DNA from: Flavobacterium terrae
GTDB lineage: Bacteria > Bacteroidota > Bacteroidia > Flavobacteriales > Flavobacteriaceae
NCBI RefSeq assembly: GCF_900142035.1
Contig: NZ_FQZI01000001.1
Span: forward strand, 124,001-188,000
DNA: 64,000 bases
Direction of reading: 5' to 3'
In this document: positions 1 to 8,018 of the stretch, piece by piece
Numbering within the stretch: position 1 is the first letter of the stretch
How the letters are laid out: each line of letters opens with the position of its first letter
The notes under the pieces: model-generated
The model's database searches: none
Seen by the model: only the letters and a program-made list of their open reading frames with translations
What the model was told of the DNA's origin: nothing
Made by a program: the position numbers and the translations under genes

Positions 1-2752
1 TTGTTTTGGCCACATTAAAAAGTTGCATTCTTTTTTCAAATGAAAATCCAAAATCATTTAAGAAATGATCCATTGACAACAATGAATACAACCACCTGAT
101 TTTTTCTCCTTCATCTCCTTCAATCATATCAACAAATTGAAGTGTAGAAACGCTGTCATTATAAAATAAAGTTTCAGTAGCTTCTATCGAATCAAATCCG
201 TAACGTTGTAATTCTCTTAGATATGTGTCTGTTTGTGTTTTCCAAATAACATTATTCACTTCAAAAGGTAATGTGAATTTTTTTACTGCCTTAATACAAT
301 CTGTAAATAAATTCAAGTCTTTTAACAAAACTCTAAAACGAAGATGATGTCCTTGAGCATCGTAATAGCGTATGAAAAACCATTTTTCCATGATCTTTTT
401 TTGCTCTAACTCTGCAACCAGTGGGTTAATTACTTTATTTAAAATTTCCTCACCAGCTCTTTCACCACAATAAAATTTATAATACAACCATTGTTCACCT
501 ATCGAAAAAGATTTTTTAACATCATAATTAATCTCTTCAAATTGATGCAAATCTTTTTGAATATTTTGTTCCTGTTTTTCTGGTAAATTTTTATGAGCAA
601 CTAAAACTACTTCATTACAATAAGCTCCAGTTATACTATCTTCTTTAAACAAAAATTCTTTTAGTTGTAAAAAGCGTTCTCCTTTTAACATATTATAAAA
701 AACAATACAACTAAACTCATTTTCAAAGTTTATTAAAACCTCATTGTCTCCTTGAGTAATATAAATGAGATTTGGAATATTTCTTGATTTTTGAAATGCT
801 CTTATGATTCCTACAGCATTAGATTCATCATTAGCGAGTAAAGTATCAATATCACTCTTATTAATATTCCAAGTAGCTCTTGAAAAGATAATATCCTTAT
901 AACAAACTCTTGGCAAAAAATCAAATTCGCTTTGTAAAGCTCCCCAACTAAAAGCAAAACCAGAAGATTCTTGATTTTGAATGTCACATAAAAAATGATA
1001 AATAGGCAATGCATTACTGCTGTAATTATGTGCATTGCTTAATCTTGGAATAATTTCTTTATTTAATTTCTTAGATCTCAGAATCACTTTATTATTTTTT
1101 ACCGAAACCAGTAAATCTTCTATTAAAATTTGATGCTCTTGATCTACTGATGCATTTCCTAAATAAGGTATTTCATATTCACGTTGAAAACTTCTGTACA
1201 GTATATTACCAGTTCTTGCTTGTGGTAAGTGAACTATTTCGGCAACAATTTTATCTATAGATAAGTTTTTTTCGATTTCTGTAATTTCATTAGACAAAGT
1301 AAAAATTTGAGAATCTAAATGAGTAAACCTTCCTATTAAGCCGTTTGCTGTAGGCCCTGAAACTGTTTTTAGGTTAATTTTCTCTTTTCCATTTTCAGTA
1401 AAAATATTTGTAAATACTGAAAAAGTATCTGGATACAACCTTTCATCCTCAACAAAATTTTTAATTTCATCATCAGTAATCTCAATAGATTGCCAATTAT
1501 TTTTATGAGCTTCTAATAATTTTTTGAATAGAAAAGTCTTTTTAAAATCCATAGAGAACTTTCTTTCTCCGCTATAATTTCTCATTAGAACTAAATTATC
1601 AACTAATGGAGTTTTAGCTCCTGATTTAGCTCCATATCCAACCCCTAAATCTGGATCCAAAACTTTAATTAAAGGCTGTTCATATTCCTCATAGCGTTCT
1701 TGAAAATTCTTTTTAAATTCTTTCAAAGTATCATTTTCATGATAAGAACAAAGCTTATTTAAAGCTGTTATTGCTCCTCTAACCGCTTTTAAAGTTTTAA
1801 AACTTAGACTACCATTATTTATTTTACGACAGCTATCCACCTGAAATAGTTTAGTAATATCTATCTCTTTTCCTAGCTGAGCCGTCAAAAATTCATGTAT
1901 TTCATAATAGTATTGAATATCATTAATGCAATTTTTATCCAAATCATTTATTTTGTCTTTTAATGTATTAATAAGATTTTTAATTACATGTGCTTCATAG
2001 AAATCAAAACGATCTTCTTCAAGAACCTGAAGTAATTTTTCAAAGTAATCTTGGCCAGTAACTGTAAACTCAAGTTCACTAACAATAAATTGATTTTCAA
2101 TTAATTTACTTATAAATTCTGACGCATCATTTTTTGAAATATCATCACAAATTAATAATTGCACCAAATCATTGAACTGAATTCCTTTTTTAGCCTCTGT
2201 ATAAATTAAACTTAAATAGTCAGTTTTTTCAACTTCAGATATTTTATGAAATCTAACATCATTCTTATAATAGTATTCTACATATCTGTACTTGTCAAAA
2301 ACTTCATAAGCTGAATTATTTGTATAAAGTTTCAAAACAGATCTAATAGACTCATTTTTAATTATCTCAGGCAACAGAATAGCCAAAAAATACATGTCAA
2401 ATTTTGTAAATCTTATTAATTCGCTACTCCCAATATTCATGTCTGCTTCATTGGTTATTTGTGCAGAAGCAACAGTTGCAAACATCCCAAATGGTGTAGC
2501 TCTATTGGCTAAACGTGATGCGTATTTATATAAAGAGCCTTTCAAATTTTTAAGCTCATCTTCTTTTTGAAACAATTCTCCTTTTTCCCACAAAGTCATT
2601 GCTTTATATATGTTTGGTGAGCCTAAAAATAAAGCTTCTCTATTTTCTTTTTTTGCAAATATCTCTTGGATTTGCTCCCATGTCAAATCCACTTTTTTTT
2701 CTTCCAATGGTGTTCTTACTATGGCAGTTTTTGTAAAAGAATAGTTTTTCAT
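1..2752 (-). CDS. Class I lanthipeptide dehydratase (LanB), 3' end beyond the window
   Basis: The frame is open for 917 codons from the ATG at 2752 and leaves the window without a stop, so the C-terminus is missing. The LanB-type N-terminal motif RATPFG lies near residue 85. Near residue 790 the sequence FFIRYYDAQGHHLRFR marks the SpaB-C (thiopeptide-type) glutamate-elimination domain, so both halves are fused as in full-length LanB. By family knowledge the enzyme glutamylates Ser/Thr of a leader-bearing precursor using Glu-tRNA and then eliminates glutamate to give dehydroamino acids. The start lies 17 bases after the exporter stop, as last visible gene of the precursor-adaptor-exporter operon. 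Family LanBs are about 1000 residues, so roughly 100 are out of view. A cyclase (LanC) is not in the window. Confidence 0.9.
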   Translation of the reverse strand, partial: MKNYSFTKTAIVRTPLEEKKVDLTWEQIQEIFAKKENREALFLGSPNIYKAMTLWEKGELFQKEDELKNLKGSLYKYASRLANRATPFGMFATVASAQITNEADMNIGSSELIRFTKFDMYFLAILLPEIIKNESIRSVLKLYTNNSAYEVFDKYRYVEYYYKNDVRFHKISEVEKTDYLSLIYTEAKKGIQFNDLVQLLICDDISKNDASEFISKLIENQFIVSELEFTVTGQDYFEKLLQVLEEDRFDFYEAHVIKNLINTLKDKINDLDKNCINDIQYYYEIHEFLTAQLGKEIDITKLFQVDSCRKINNGSLSFKTLKAVRGAITALNKLCSYHENDTLKEFKKNFQERYEEYEQPLIKVLDPDLGVGYGAKSGAKTPLVDNLVLMRNYSGERKFSMDFKKTFLFKKLLEAHKNNWQSIEITDDEIKNFVEDERLYPDTFSVFTNIFTENGKEKINLKTVSGPTANGLIGRFTHLDSQIFTLSNEITEIEKNLSIDKIVAEIVHLPQARTGNILYRSFQREYEIPYLGNASVDQEHQILIEDLLVSVKNNKVILRSKKLNKEIIPRLSNAHNYSSNALPIYHFLCDIQNQESSGFAFSWGALQSEFDFLPRVCYKDIIFSRATWNINKSDIDTLLANDESNAVGIIRAFQKSRNIPNLIYITQGDNEVLINFENEFSCIVFYNMLKGERFLQLKEFLFKEDSITGAYCNEVVLVAHKNLPEKQEQNIQKDLHQFEEINYDVKKSFSIGEQWLYYKFYCGERAGEEILNKVINPLVAELEQKKIMEKWFFIRYYDAQGHHLRFRVLLKDLNLFTDCIKAVKKFTLPFEVNNVIWKTQTDTYLRELQRYGFDSIEATETLFYNDSVSTLQFVDMIEGDEGEKIRWLYSLLSMDHFLNDFGFSFEKRMQLFNVAKT

Positions 2753-2769
2753 TTGTTAATATTTTAATT

Positions 2770-4929
2770 TTAAATAGCAATGTTGTTCCACATATTATAG
2801 TAATACTCTTTTCTAGAAATCAACTCTTCATGATTCCCAGATTCTATAATTTGACCTTTTTTGAAGGCGTAAATAACATCTGCATTTTTTATTGTCTGTA
2901 ATTTATGAGCTATGACAATAATCGTTTTACCTTCTTTACGGAGTTCTTCAACAAGTTTTTTTATTATCAATTCAGACTCAGAATCCAAAGCTGATGTAGC
3001 CTCATCTAAAATTAATATCTCTGGTTCTTTGTATAATGCTCTAGCAAAAGCAATTCGTTGTTTTTCACCTCCTGATAAATTAGCTCCAAATTCACCCAAA
3101 TAGGTATTAAATCCGTTTGGCAATGCTTCTATAAAGTCATAAGCTCCAACTCGTTTACTTACTTCTATGATTCGCTCCATATTAGGTTCTGATTCTCCAA
3201 TTGCAATATTAAAAGCAATAGTCCCATCAAATAATTCAACATTTTGAGGAACAGTTGTTACCAAATCATTAATGCTTTTTTTAGAAATATAGTTTAGATC
3301 ATACTCACCTATTAAAATTTTACCCTCTTTAGGATAATAAATATTTTGAATTAAAGAAGCTAAGGTGCTTTTACCACTCCCACTTTCACCAATAAAGGCT
3401 GTAAATTCACCCTTTTTTATATTTAGATTTAAATCTTTAAATATATAAAAACCCAATTCATATGAAAAGTCGATATTTTTAAATTGAATATCTCCTAAAT
3501 TATATTTCGTTAAAGTTACTTTTGATTCGATTTCCTCTCTGTCCAAATCCATAATACCAAATAATCTTTCTGCAGCAATCATTGCATTTTGTATAGTTTG
3601 ATTTGTACCTATTAACTGAGAAGCTGGTCCAGTAAAATAACCAATTATAGAATAAAATGAAAACAATTCCCCAGGTGTTATTTCACCATCAATTGCATAA
3701 TATGTACCAACCCACAATAGAATTATTGTAAATATTCTAGAAATAAAATCAGTGGAAGTTCTGGCAAATATTCCATTTATACCTGATTTATAAATACTCT
3801 TAAGCAAATCTACAAACTTCAGTTCTGTTCTTATTTTTGAAAAATCCTCTAAAGAAAGTCTTTTAACAGTCCCTATGTTTTTAATAGATTCCACTAACTG
3901 AGATTCCATTAAGGCGTTTTTTTCCATGATTTCTCTCTCAACTTTTTTATTAAGCTTATTTGTAATTAGGTAGATAGCTATATAAAAAGGAATAATTAAA
4001 CACATTATTAAAGCTAATTTCCAATAGTAAGTAAACATAAAAATGAATGAAAAAATTACAATCAGAATATTTACAGAAACACTTAATGCAGTTTCATTAA
4101 TGAGTACTCTTATTTTTACGGCATCACCAATTCTTGACATAATTTCACCAATTCGCATTGTATCAAAGAATTTTTGAGGCATGGTAAACAAATGTTTGTA
4201 ATACCCTAAAATCAATCTTGAATCAATTTGCTGACTAGTCTTTAAAATAAAAACATCTTTTAGAACACCATAAACAACTTGTAGAATTAAACATCCAATA
4301 ACAATTATACTCATTAAGTTGAGCAAACTTTTATTACCACTCACTAAAACAAAATCAGTAATTTTTCCAACATAAATTGAAATTGAAAATCCTAACAAAG
4401 TATATAAAACAGCACCAATTATAGCCTGAAACAATATATATTTATGAGGTTTTAATAAAAAAGAAATACGTCTCCAATTTGAAAATTTTTCATTCTTTTC
4501 TGTAAATATATCTTCATCTGGAATTAATATTAAAGCATAAGTTGTAAAGATTTTTTCTAATTCAGAAAACTTTTTCTTTTCTAATTTCCCTATTGCAGGA
4601 TCCATTACCTGAATGTATCTTTTAGTAACCTTATAGACAACCATATAATGTGGAAATTCGTGACCATCTTTAACTTGCATAACATGTATAATTGCAGGAA
4701 AAGGCAATTCATTAATTCCTTCAAAAGAGACTTGTACCCCTTTAGCCAAAAATCCAAGTTTAGACGCCGCCTCTCTCAATCCCAACAAAGTGGTACCTTT
4801 TTGGTTTGTGTTTGCATATTGTCTTATTCTTGCAATAGGCAAACTCAAGTTATAGAATTCAGCAATAGAAGCTAAACAAGCTGCTCCGCAATCTGAAAAA
4901 TCATGTTGTTTTATTTCTATTTTACTCAT
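2770..4929 (-). CDS. C39-peptidase ABC exporter for double-glycine leader peptides
   Basis: 719 residues in the order of the bacteriocin exporter family. Residues 1-135 are a C39 cysteine peptidase with Cys14 in SDCGAACL, the His of PHYMVVY and the Asp of MDPAIG. A six-helix membrane domain follows. The ATPase has Walker A GESGSGKST, signature LSGGEKQRIAFARAL, Walker B ILILDEATSALD and switch IVIAHKL. It would cut leaders after GG while exporting the modified core across the inner membrane. The start overlaps the 3' end of the HlyD gene by 4 bases (ATGA), which indicates translational coupling. The peptidase fits the NGG leaders of the precursors upstream, so no separate leader protease is needed. 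Confidence 0.95.
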   Translation of the reverse strand: MSKIEIKQHDFSDCGAACLASIAEFYNLSLPIARIRQYANTNQKGTTLLGLREAASKLGFLAKGVQVSFEGINELPFPAIIHVMQVKDGHEFPHYMVVYKVTKRYIQVMDPAIGKLEKKKFSELEKIFTTYALILIPDEDIFTEKNEKFSNWRRISFLLKPHKYILFQAIIGAVLYTLLGFSISIYVGKITDFVLVSGNKSLLNLMSIIVIGCLILQVVYGVLKDVFILKTSQQIDSRLILGYYKHLFTMPQKFFDTMRIGEIMSRIGDAVKIRVLINETALSVSVNILIVIFSFIFMFTYYWKLALIMCLIIPFYIAIYLITNKLNKKVEREIMEKNALMESQLVESIKNIGTVKRLSLEDFSKIRTELKFVDLLKSIYKSGINGIFARTSTDFISRIFTIILLWVGTYYAIDGEITPGELFSFYSIIGYFTGPASQLIGTNQTIQNAMIAAERLFGIMDLDREEIESKVTLTKYNLGDIQFKNIDFSYELGFYIFKDLNLNIKKGEFTAFIGESGSGKSTLASLIQNIYYPKEGKILIGEYDLNYISKKSINDLVTTVPQNVELFDGTIAFNIAIGESEPNMERIIEVSKRVGAYDFIEALPNGFNTYLGEFGANLSGGEKQRIAFARALYKEPEILILDEATSALDSESELIIKKLVEELRKEGKTIIVIAHKLQTIKNADVIYAFKKGQIIESGNHEELISRKEYYYNMWNNIAI

Positions 4930-6095
4930 TTTTTAGCCGTGTAAGGGTTAAACCAATCTTCAACTTCATCAAATAAAAGTTGAAAAGCTGTTCTTCTGGT
5001 CAAAAAAAATCTACTAGTTAATGTCATTCCTTTTTTTAGTTTTCCAATTGCACCATTTTTTAATGTTAATTTATCTTTATCCAAAGAGCTCCTTACTTTG
5101 TAAAATGGAGTATTATTTAGAAAAACTACATCCTTACTTATTTCTAGAATTTTACCAGTTCCAAATCCCCACTGATTAGAATTAAAAGCATCTATTTGAT
5201 ATAATGCATTACCTTTTTCCATAATAAAACCAATGTCTGAAGGATTTATGTATGTTTCAACTACTACATTTTTGTCAGGTGAAATTTCAATAATTGCGTT
5301 TCCTACAGCAACCAAACTCCCCTTGTGATATCCTTGCATATTGACTAGTTCACCATCTATTGGGGCAGTAATAATATAATTCTCTTCTTCTTCTTTCAAT
5401 TGCTTTTGAGAAGATTTGATTGTAGTGTTAGTTTGTTGTATTTGTGTAAGCTCCTTTTGCCAAGTGAGTTGTGCCTGTTTAATAACATTGTTTCTATCAT
5501 TCTTTACTTTATCAAACTCTAATTGCGCTCTTTCATATTCTACTTTTGAGATTACATCTTTCTTAAATAAATGTTCTTTTCTGTTAAACTCAGTTTGCAA
5601 ATTTTGAAGAATTACATCTAAATTGTACAATTCTTGCTTAAACTTTAAATACTCTTTTTGATACTGTTCTGATTTTACAGCATTATAATTTTGGGCAATC
5701 AAATTCTTTAAATCTGAGGCAAATAAATTATTCTCTCTGCTTTGCAAAGAATTTAGATTTTCTCTCTCTTTTAAAATTTCATGCGAAATAATAAGTAAAG
5801 TGTCGCCTCTTTTAACTTTTTTATTTTCCTCAATATTGAATGTTGTTATCTTACCATTAGAAGGCACATAAATAGTTACCTTCTTTTCTTGAGACACAAT
5901 TGTTCCGCGACTTGTTGTAAAAATATCTATTGTAATAAAAGGCAGAGAAACAAAAACTATTAATAAAGCGACACAAGTAACCCAAAAAAAAACTGATGTT
6001 TTTTTATTATGTTTTACTATATGATTTTCAATTGTGCTTTTTAGAATCTCCTCGGGAAATATATTTTTCTCAGTCATATTTTTTTGTTTAAACAC
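4926..6095 (-). CDS. HlyD-family membrane fusion protein of the peptide exporter
   Basis: 389 residues. A cytoplasmic head of about 35 residues is followed by one membrane helix (VFFWVTCVALLIVFVSLPF). A barrel-sandwich (lipoyl-like) half then appears (VTIYVPSNGKITTFNIEENKKVKRGDTLL). A long Gln/Glu/Lys-rich coiled coil spans about residues 110-235, and the second lipoyl half (ITAPIDGELVNMQGYHKGSLVAVG) follows. This is the periplasmic adaptor that links a C39 ABC exporter to an outer membrane channel. It sits directly upstream of and overlaps the exporter gene. No TolC-like channel gene is in the window. It is separated from the precursor genes by a terminator-like hairpin, so expression is probably lower than theirs. 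Confidence 0.92.
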   Translation of the reverse strand: MFKQKNMTEKNIFPEEILKSTIENHIVKHNKKTSVFFWVTCVALLIVFVSLPFITIDIFTTSRGTIVSQEKKVTIYVPSNGKITTFNIEENKKVKRGDTLLIISHEILKERENLNSLQSRENNLFASDLKNLIAQNYNAVKSEQYQKEYLKFKQELYNLDVILQNLQTEFNRKEHLFKKDVISKVEYERAQLEFDKVKNDRNNVIKQAQLTWQKELTQIQQTNTTIKSSQKQLKEEEENYIITAPIDGELVNMQGYHKGSLVAVGNAIIEISPDKNVVVETYINPSDIGFIMEKGNALYQIDAFNSNQWGFGTGKILEISKDVVFLNNTPFYKVRSSLDKDKLTLKNGAIGKLKKGMTLTSRFFLTRRTAFQLLFDEVEDWFNPYTAKK

Positions 6096-6199
6096 AAGGC
6101 AAATGAACCTAATATTAAAAGATTAAAAAAATGAAAAAAACTTGTTTTTATAAAAAAACTAATCTTTTCGATAAATTAAAATATTAACAATCAATATTT

Positions 6200-6241
6200 T
6201 AAATAAAAAAAGAAATCGAAAAGGCTGCAAAAGCAGCCTTT
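6200..6241 (-). terminator. Hairpin between precursor genes and export genes
   Basis: A 9-bp perfect stem (AAAGGCTGC with GCAGCCTTT on the minus strand, 6220-6228 with 6233-6241) has a TTTT loop and is followed by a T-rich run. It lies 21 bases after the last precursor stop and 105 bases before the HlyD start. It can act as a partial terminator, giving many precursor transcripts and fewer for export and modification, a common layout in lantibiotic operons (inference). Confidence 0.75.
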
Positions 6242-6261
6242 AATAAAAATACTCTTAAATA

Positions 6262-6507
6262 TTAGTTCTCTTTTACGGCAGTATAAACTGCTACTGAAAC
6301 TGAAACTGCAACTATAGATGCCGCTGCGCTTACCACAGCTGAAGCTATTGCTGAACCTACTAAAGAAAGAGCTTGACCAGAGACAGCCGATATAGTAGCA
6401 CAAAAACCTCCAGTACCTCCGTTAATTTCGTTTAGGTGAGAATCATTTAATTCAACTACAGCAGTCTTATTAAAATTTAACTTATTGATATTATTTGACT
6501 TTTTCAT
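6262..6507 (-). CDS. Lanthipeptide-type precursor peptide (copy 4 of the operon)
   Basis: 81 residues. The leader (1-31) ends ELNDSHLNEINGG, the shared signature of this set, and cleavage is expected after Gly31. The 50-residue core begins T-G-G-F-C and has nine Ser, three Thr and one Cys, mostly in a repeating Ala/Val/Ser pattern that looks like a hydrophobic helix or strand. With one Cys at most one thioether can form, so many Ser could stay dehydrated or unmodified. The gene follows its neighbour with a 5-base gap, and the two cores are similar, suggesting duplication and possibly a two-component product. Confidence 0.85.
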   Translation of the reverse strand: MKKSNNINKLNFNKTAVVELNDSHLNEINGGTGGFCATISAVSGQALSLVGSAIASAVVSAAASIVAVSVSVAVYTAVKEN

Positions 6508-6512
6508 AAAAT

Positions 6513-6749
6513 TTAATTTTCTTTATTATTAATATATATGTAAGATAAAACTGAGGCTACAGCTGAAACTGAAGCCGCCGAAACTACAGCAGATATAACT
6601 GCCGCCCCACAAACAGCACTACTCACTGCTGATGCTGCAACACAAGCCGCAGTTGTTCCTCCATTTACTTCCTGTAATTGATGATCATTTAATTCCACTA
6701 CATTTAGCTTCTTGAAAGCTAACTCTGGATTTATATTTTTCTTTTTCAT
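6513..6749 (-). CDS. Lanthipeptide-type precursor peptide (copy 3 of the operon)
   Basis: 78 residues with a leader ending ELNDHQLQEVNGG at residue 31. The 47-residue core has nine Ser, two Thr and two Cys (near core positions 5 and 16), is rich in Ala and Val, and ends in a polar NNKEN tail. The neighbouring peptide ends VKEN, so the two share tail and composition. It is predicted substrate of the LanB at 1-2752 and of the C39 exporter. The core resembles no lanthipeptide I can name. Confidence 0.85.
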   Translation of the reverse strand: MKKKNINPELAFKKLNVVELNDHQLQEVNGGTTAACVAASAVSSAVCGAAVISAVVSAASVSAVASVLSYIYINNKEN

Positions 6750-6791
6750 TTTATTAAAATTGATTAAGTTTTAGTAAAAATATTTTACTTA

Positions 6792-7016
6792 CTACAACAT
6801 TTGATTTTCAGTAAAAGTCCCATTGCTGCTAGATATACAAAATGTACATCCAATGGTAGGTACCGTTGACACTGTTGTTGTAATTGACACAACAGATGCA
6901 GTAGGAATTGGATAAGGCATAGTACCTCCATTAACTGAGTTTAATTGATCATTGTTTAGTTCAACTAAAGAAGCTTTTGTAAAAACTAATTTTGAGTTTA
7001 CATTTTGTTTTTTCAT
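6792..7016 (-). CDS. Lanthipeptide-type precursor peptide (copy 2 of the operon)
   Basis: 74 residues with a leader ending ELNNDQLNSVNGG at residue 31. The 43-residue core differs from the next two. It starts TMPYPIPT, contains many Thr and Ser (SITTTVSTVPT), and has two Cys close together (IGCTFCISSS). The distribution, with Ser/Thr mainly before the Cys, is what a class I lanthipeptide with C-terminal rings would show. The stop of this gene and the start of the next are 42 bases apart. Confidence 0.85.
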   Translation of the reverse strand: MKKQNVNSKLVFTKASLVELNNDQLNSVNGGTMPYPIPTASVVSITTTVSTVPTIGCTFCISSSNGTFTENQML

Positions 7017-7239
7017 TTTGTTAGAATTTTAGTCATTATTTCCTTACTCTATTTAGGATTTTCAGGTTTCTCCTTTTGCAATTCACTTTAAACTCTATCA
7101 ATGTATTGAATCAAATCCCTTTTTAATTTTTAAAAACCAACGTGGTCTGAACGTGAAATAGTCAACAGATTAATTATTAATTTTAAGATATTATTGCATT
7201 ATTAGAAATACATTCTATTCTTTAGAATTAAGACATTAA

Positions 7240-7449
7240 TCAAAGTTGCAATGTCTTATAAAAACTTGCTATTGCAGCTGAAACAGCAACATTGGTATCA
7301 AAAGTGTTATTGGTAAAAGATACCACTGCAGATTTTACAGCATCTCCTAAATCAGCACCTTTAATTTGAAAAAGTTGATTGTCGTTTAATTCTGCTATTC
7401 CCTTTTTTTTAAAAAGCAATAACTTACTAATACTCTTTTCTTTTTTCAT
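7240..7449 (-). CDS. Precursor-like peptide without Cys and with KGA in place of NGG
   Basis: 69 residues, first in the operon. The leader KKGIAELNDNQLFQIKGA aligns with the other leaders, but the double glycine is replaced by Gly-Ala, which C39 peptidases often accept. The core of about 37 residues has several Ser and Thr (VVSFTNNTFDTN) and no Cys, so no lanthionine can form within it. It may be a dehydrated-only peptide, a helper or signal peptide, or a diverged copy. A CCTT-TAAGG inverted repeat lies 24 bases upstream of the ATG. Confidence 0.75.
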   Translation of the reverse strand: MKKEKSISKLLLFKKKGIAELNDNQLFQIKGADLGDAVKSAVVSFTNNTFDTNVAVSAAIASFYKTLQL

Positions 7450-7473
7450 TATTTTAGTTTAAATTACAACCTT

Positions 7474-7484
7474 CCTTAATAAGG
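7474..7484. promoter_or_regulatory. Short inverted repeat upstream of the precursor operon
   Basis: CCTTAATAAGG has 5-bp arms around one central base and lies 24 bases before the ATG at 7449. A stronger version of the same form stands before the orphan precursor at 9959. It could be an operator or a leader hairpin. Both assignments are inference from two occurrences. Confidence 0.35.
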
Positions 7485-7538
7485 TCTTGGTTTTGTTCTT
7501 TAAAGAATTAAATACAAAAAACAATTATGATGACGGTG

Positions 7539-7682
7539 TTACAGCTTAGGGAATAGACGACTTATTTTTTTAAATTCTAGAATTAAAACTTTAAAAAATG
7601 AATCTGTTTTAGTAGATTCATTACTGTCTTTAAGCTCAAAAATTGAATTCCGATTAAGTCTTTTTTTTCCTTTAAGAATCAT
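7539..7682 (-). pseudogene. 47-codon ORF resembling a decayed precursor leader
   Basis: An ATG at 7682 opens 47 codons. The stretch RLNRNSIFELKDSNES looks like the leader stretch KLNFNKTAVVELNDSH of the peptide at 6262-6507, at a similar distance from the start. No GG site and no Ser/Ala core follow, and the tail is basic (FKKISRLFPKL). A hairpin with a T-run lies inside the frame at 7591-7622. It may be a remnant of a sixth precursor gene or a chance ORF. Confidence 0.25.
7591..7622 (-). terminator. Hairpin with T-run in the regulator-precursor gap
   Basis: On the minus strand a 9-bp stem AATGAATCT/AGATTCATT (8-base loop) is followed by TTTTT. The regulator gene already has its own terminator at 7938-7977, so this one would end a separate short leftward transcript, or is left over from the decayed ORF in which it lies. 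Confidence 0.4.
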
Positions 7683-7760
7683 AAGAATTATTGTTTGCAA
7701 TTAAAACTTTCATTTTAACCAACAAGCAATGTGAAAAAGTAACTTTACAGAGAAGTTTGT

Positions 7761-7790
7761 TTTGAAGATTTTAAAACTTTTGTAACTTTG
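7761..7790 (+). promoter_or_regulatory. Bacteroidota-type promoter for a short RNA
   Basis: TTTG at 7761-7764 and a perfect TAnnTTTG element (TAACTTTG, 7783-7790) are 18 bases apart, the spacing known for Bacteroidota primary sigma promoters. The predicted start is about 7795-7798. No ORF follows on this strand before the terminator at 7846-7878. Confidence 0.55.
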
Positions 7791-7795
7791 CAAAG

Positions 7796-7879
7796 TAATT
7801 CCTAACAGTCACTTGTTGGGTTTACATTTTGTTAAATTTTCTTATAAAACAGCGTCTCCACACGCTGTTTTATTTTTTC
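7796..7879 (+). ncRNA. Candidate small RNA of about 85 nt
   Basis: It starts at a well-formed promoter (7761-7790). The first hairpin pairs CCTAACA (7801-7807) with TGTTGGG (7814-7820), and a second pairs AAAACAGCG (7846-7854) with CGCTGTTTT (7863-7871) and is followed by ATTTTTT, an intrinsic terminator. Between them is an unpaired U/A-rich linker that could bind a target. No ORF longer than a few codons fits. It lies between the peptide operon and its probable regulator, on the strand opposite to both. The family is not recognised. Confidence 0.5.
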
Positions 7880-7937
7880 AAAAAAAGATGGTACCTTTCT
7901 CTTTTCGACAAATCAAATTAAGAGAGGATTTTTGAAG

Positions 7938-7977
7938 AAAAAAAAAAAAAAACACGCTTATTTATAAAAAAAGCGTG
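7938..7977 (-). terminator. Terminator of the TPR-AraC regulator gene
   Basis: On the minus strand AAGCGTG pairs with CACGCTT (7971-7977 with 7953-7959) across an 11-base loop, followed by a run of about 15 T (an A-run on the + strand, 7938-7952). It lies 42 bases after the stop at 8019. Confidence 0.8.
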
Positions 7978-8018
7978 CTTAAAAGTGTAGTAATACTTTT
8001 ATTATCAGTAAGTTATAT

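Noticed and set aside
811..1035. A 74-codon minus-strand ORF
   Set aside because: It lies in another frame inside the dehydratase gene and shows no leader, signal or domain.
7923..7960. Poly-A run as an assembly error that splits a gene
   Set aside because: It is the T-run of a minus-strand terminator behind a clear hairpin, and no frame resumes on the other side.
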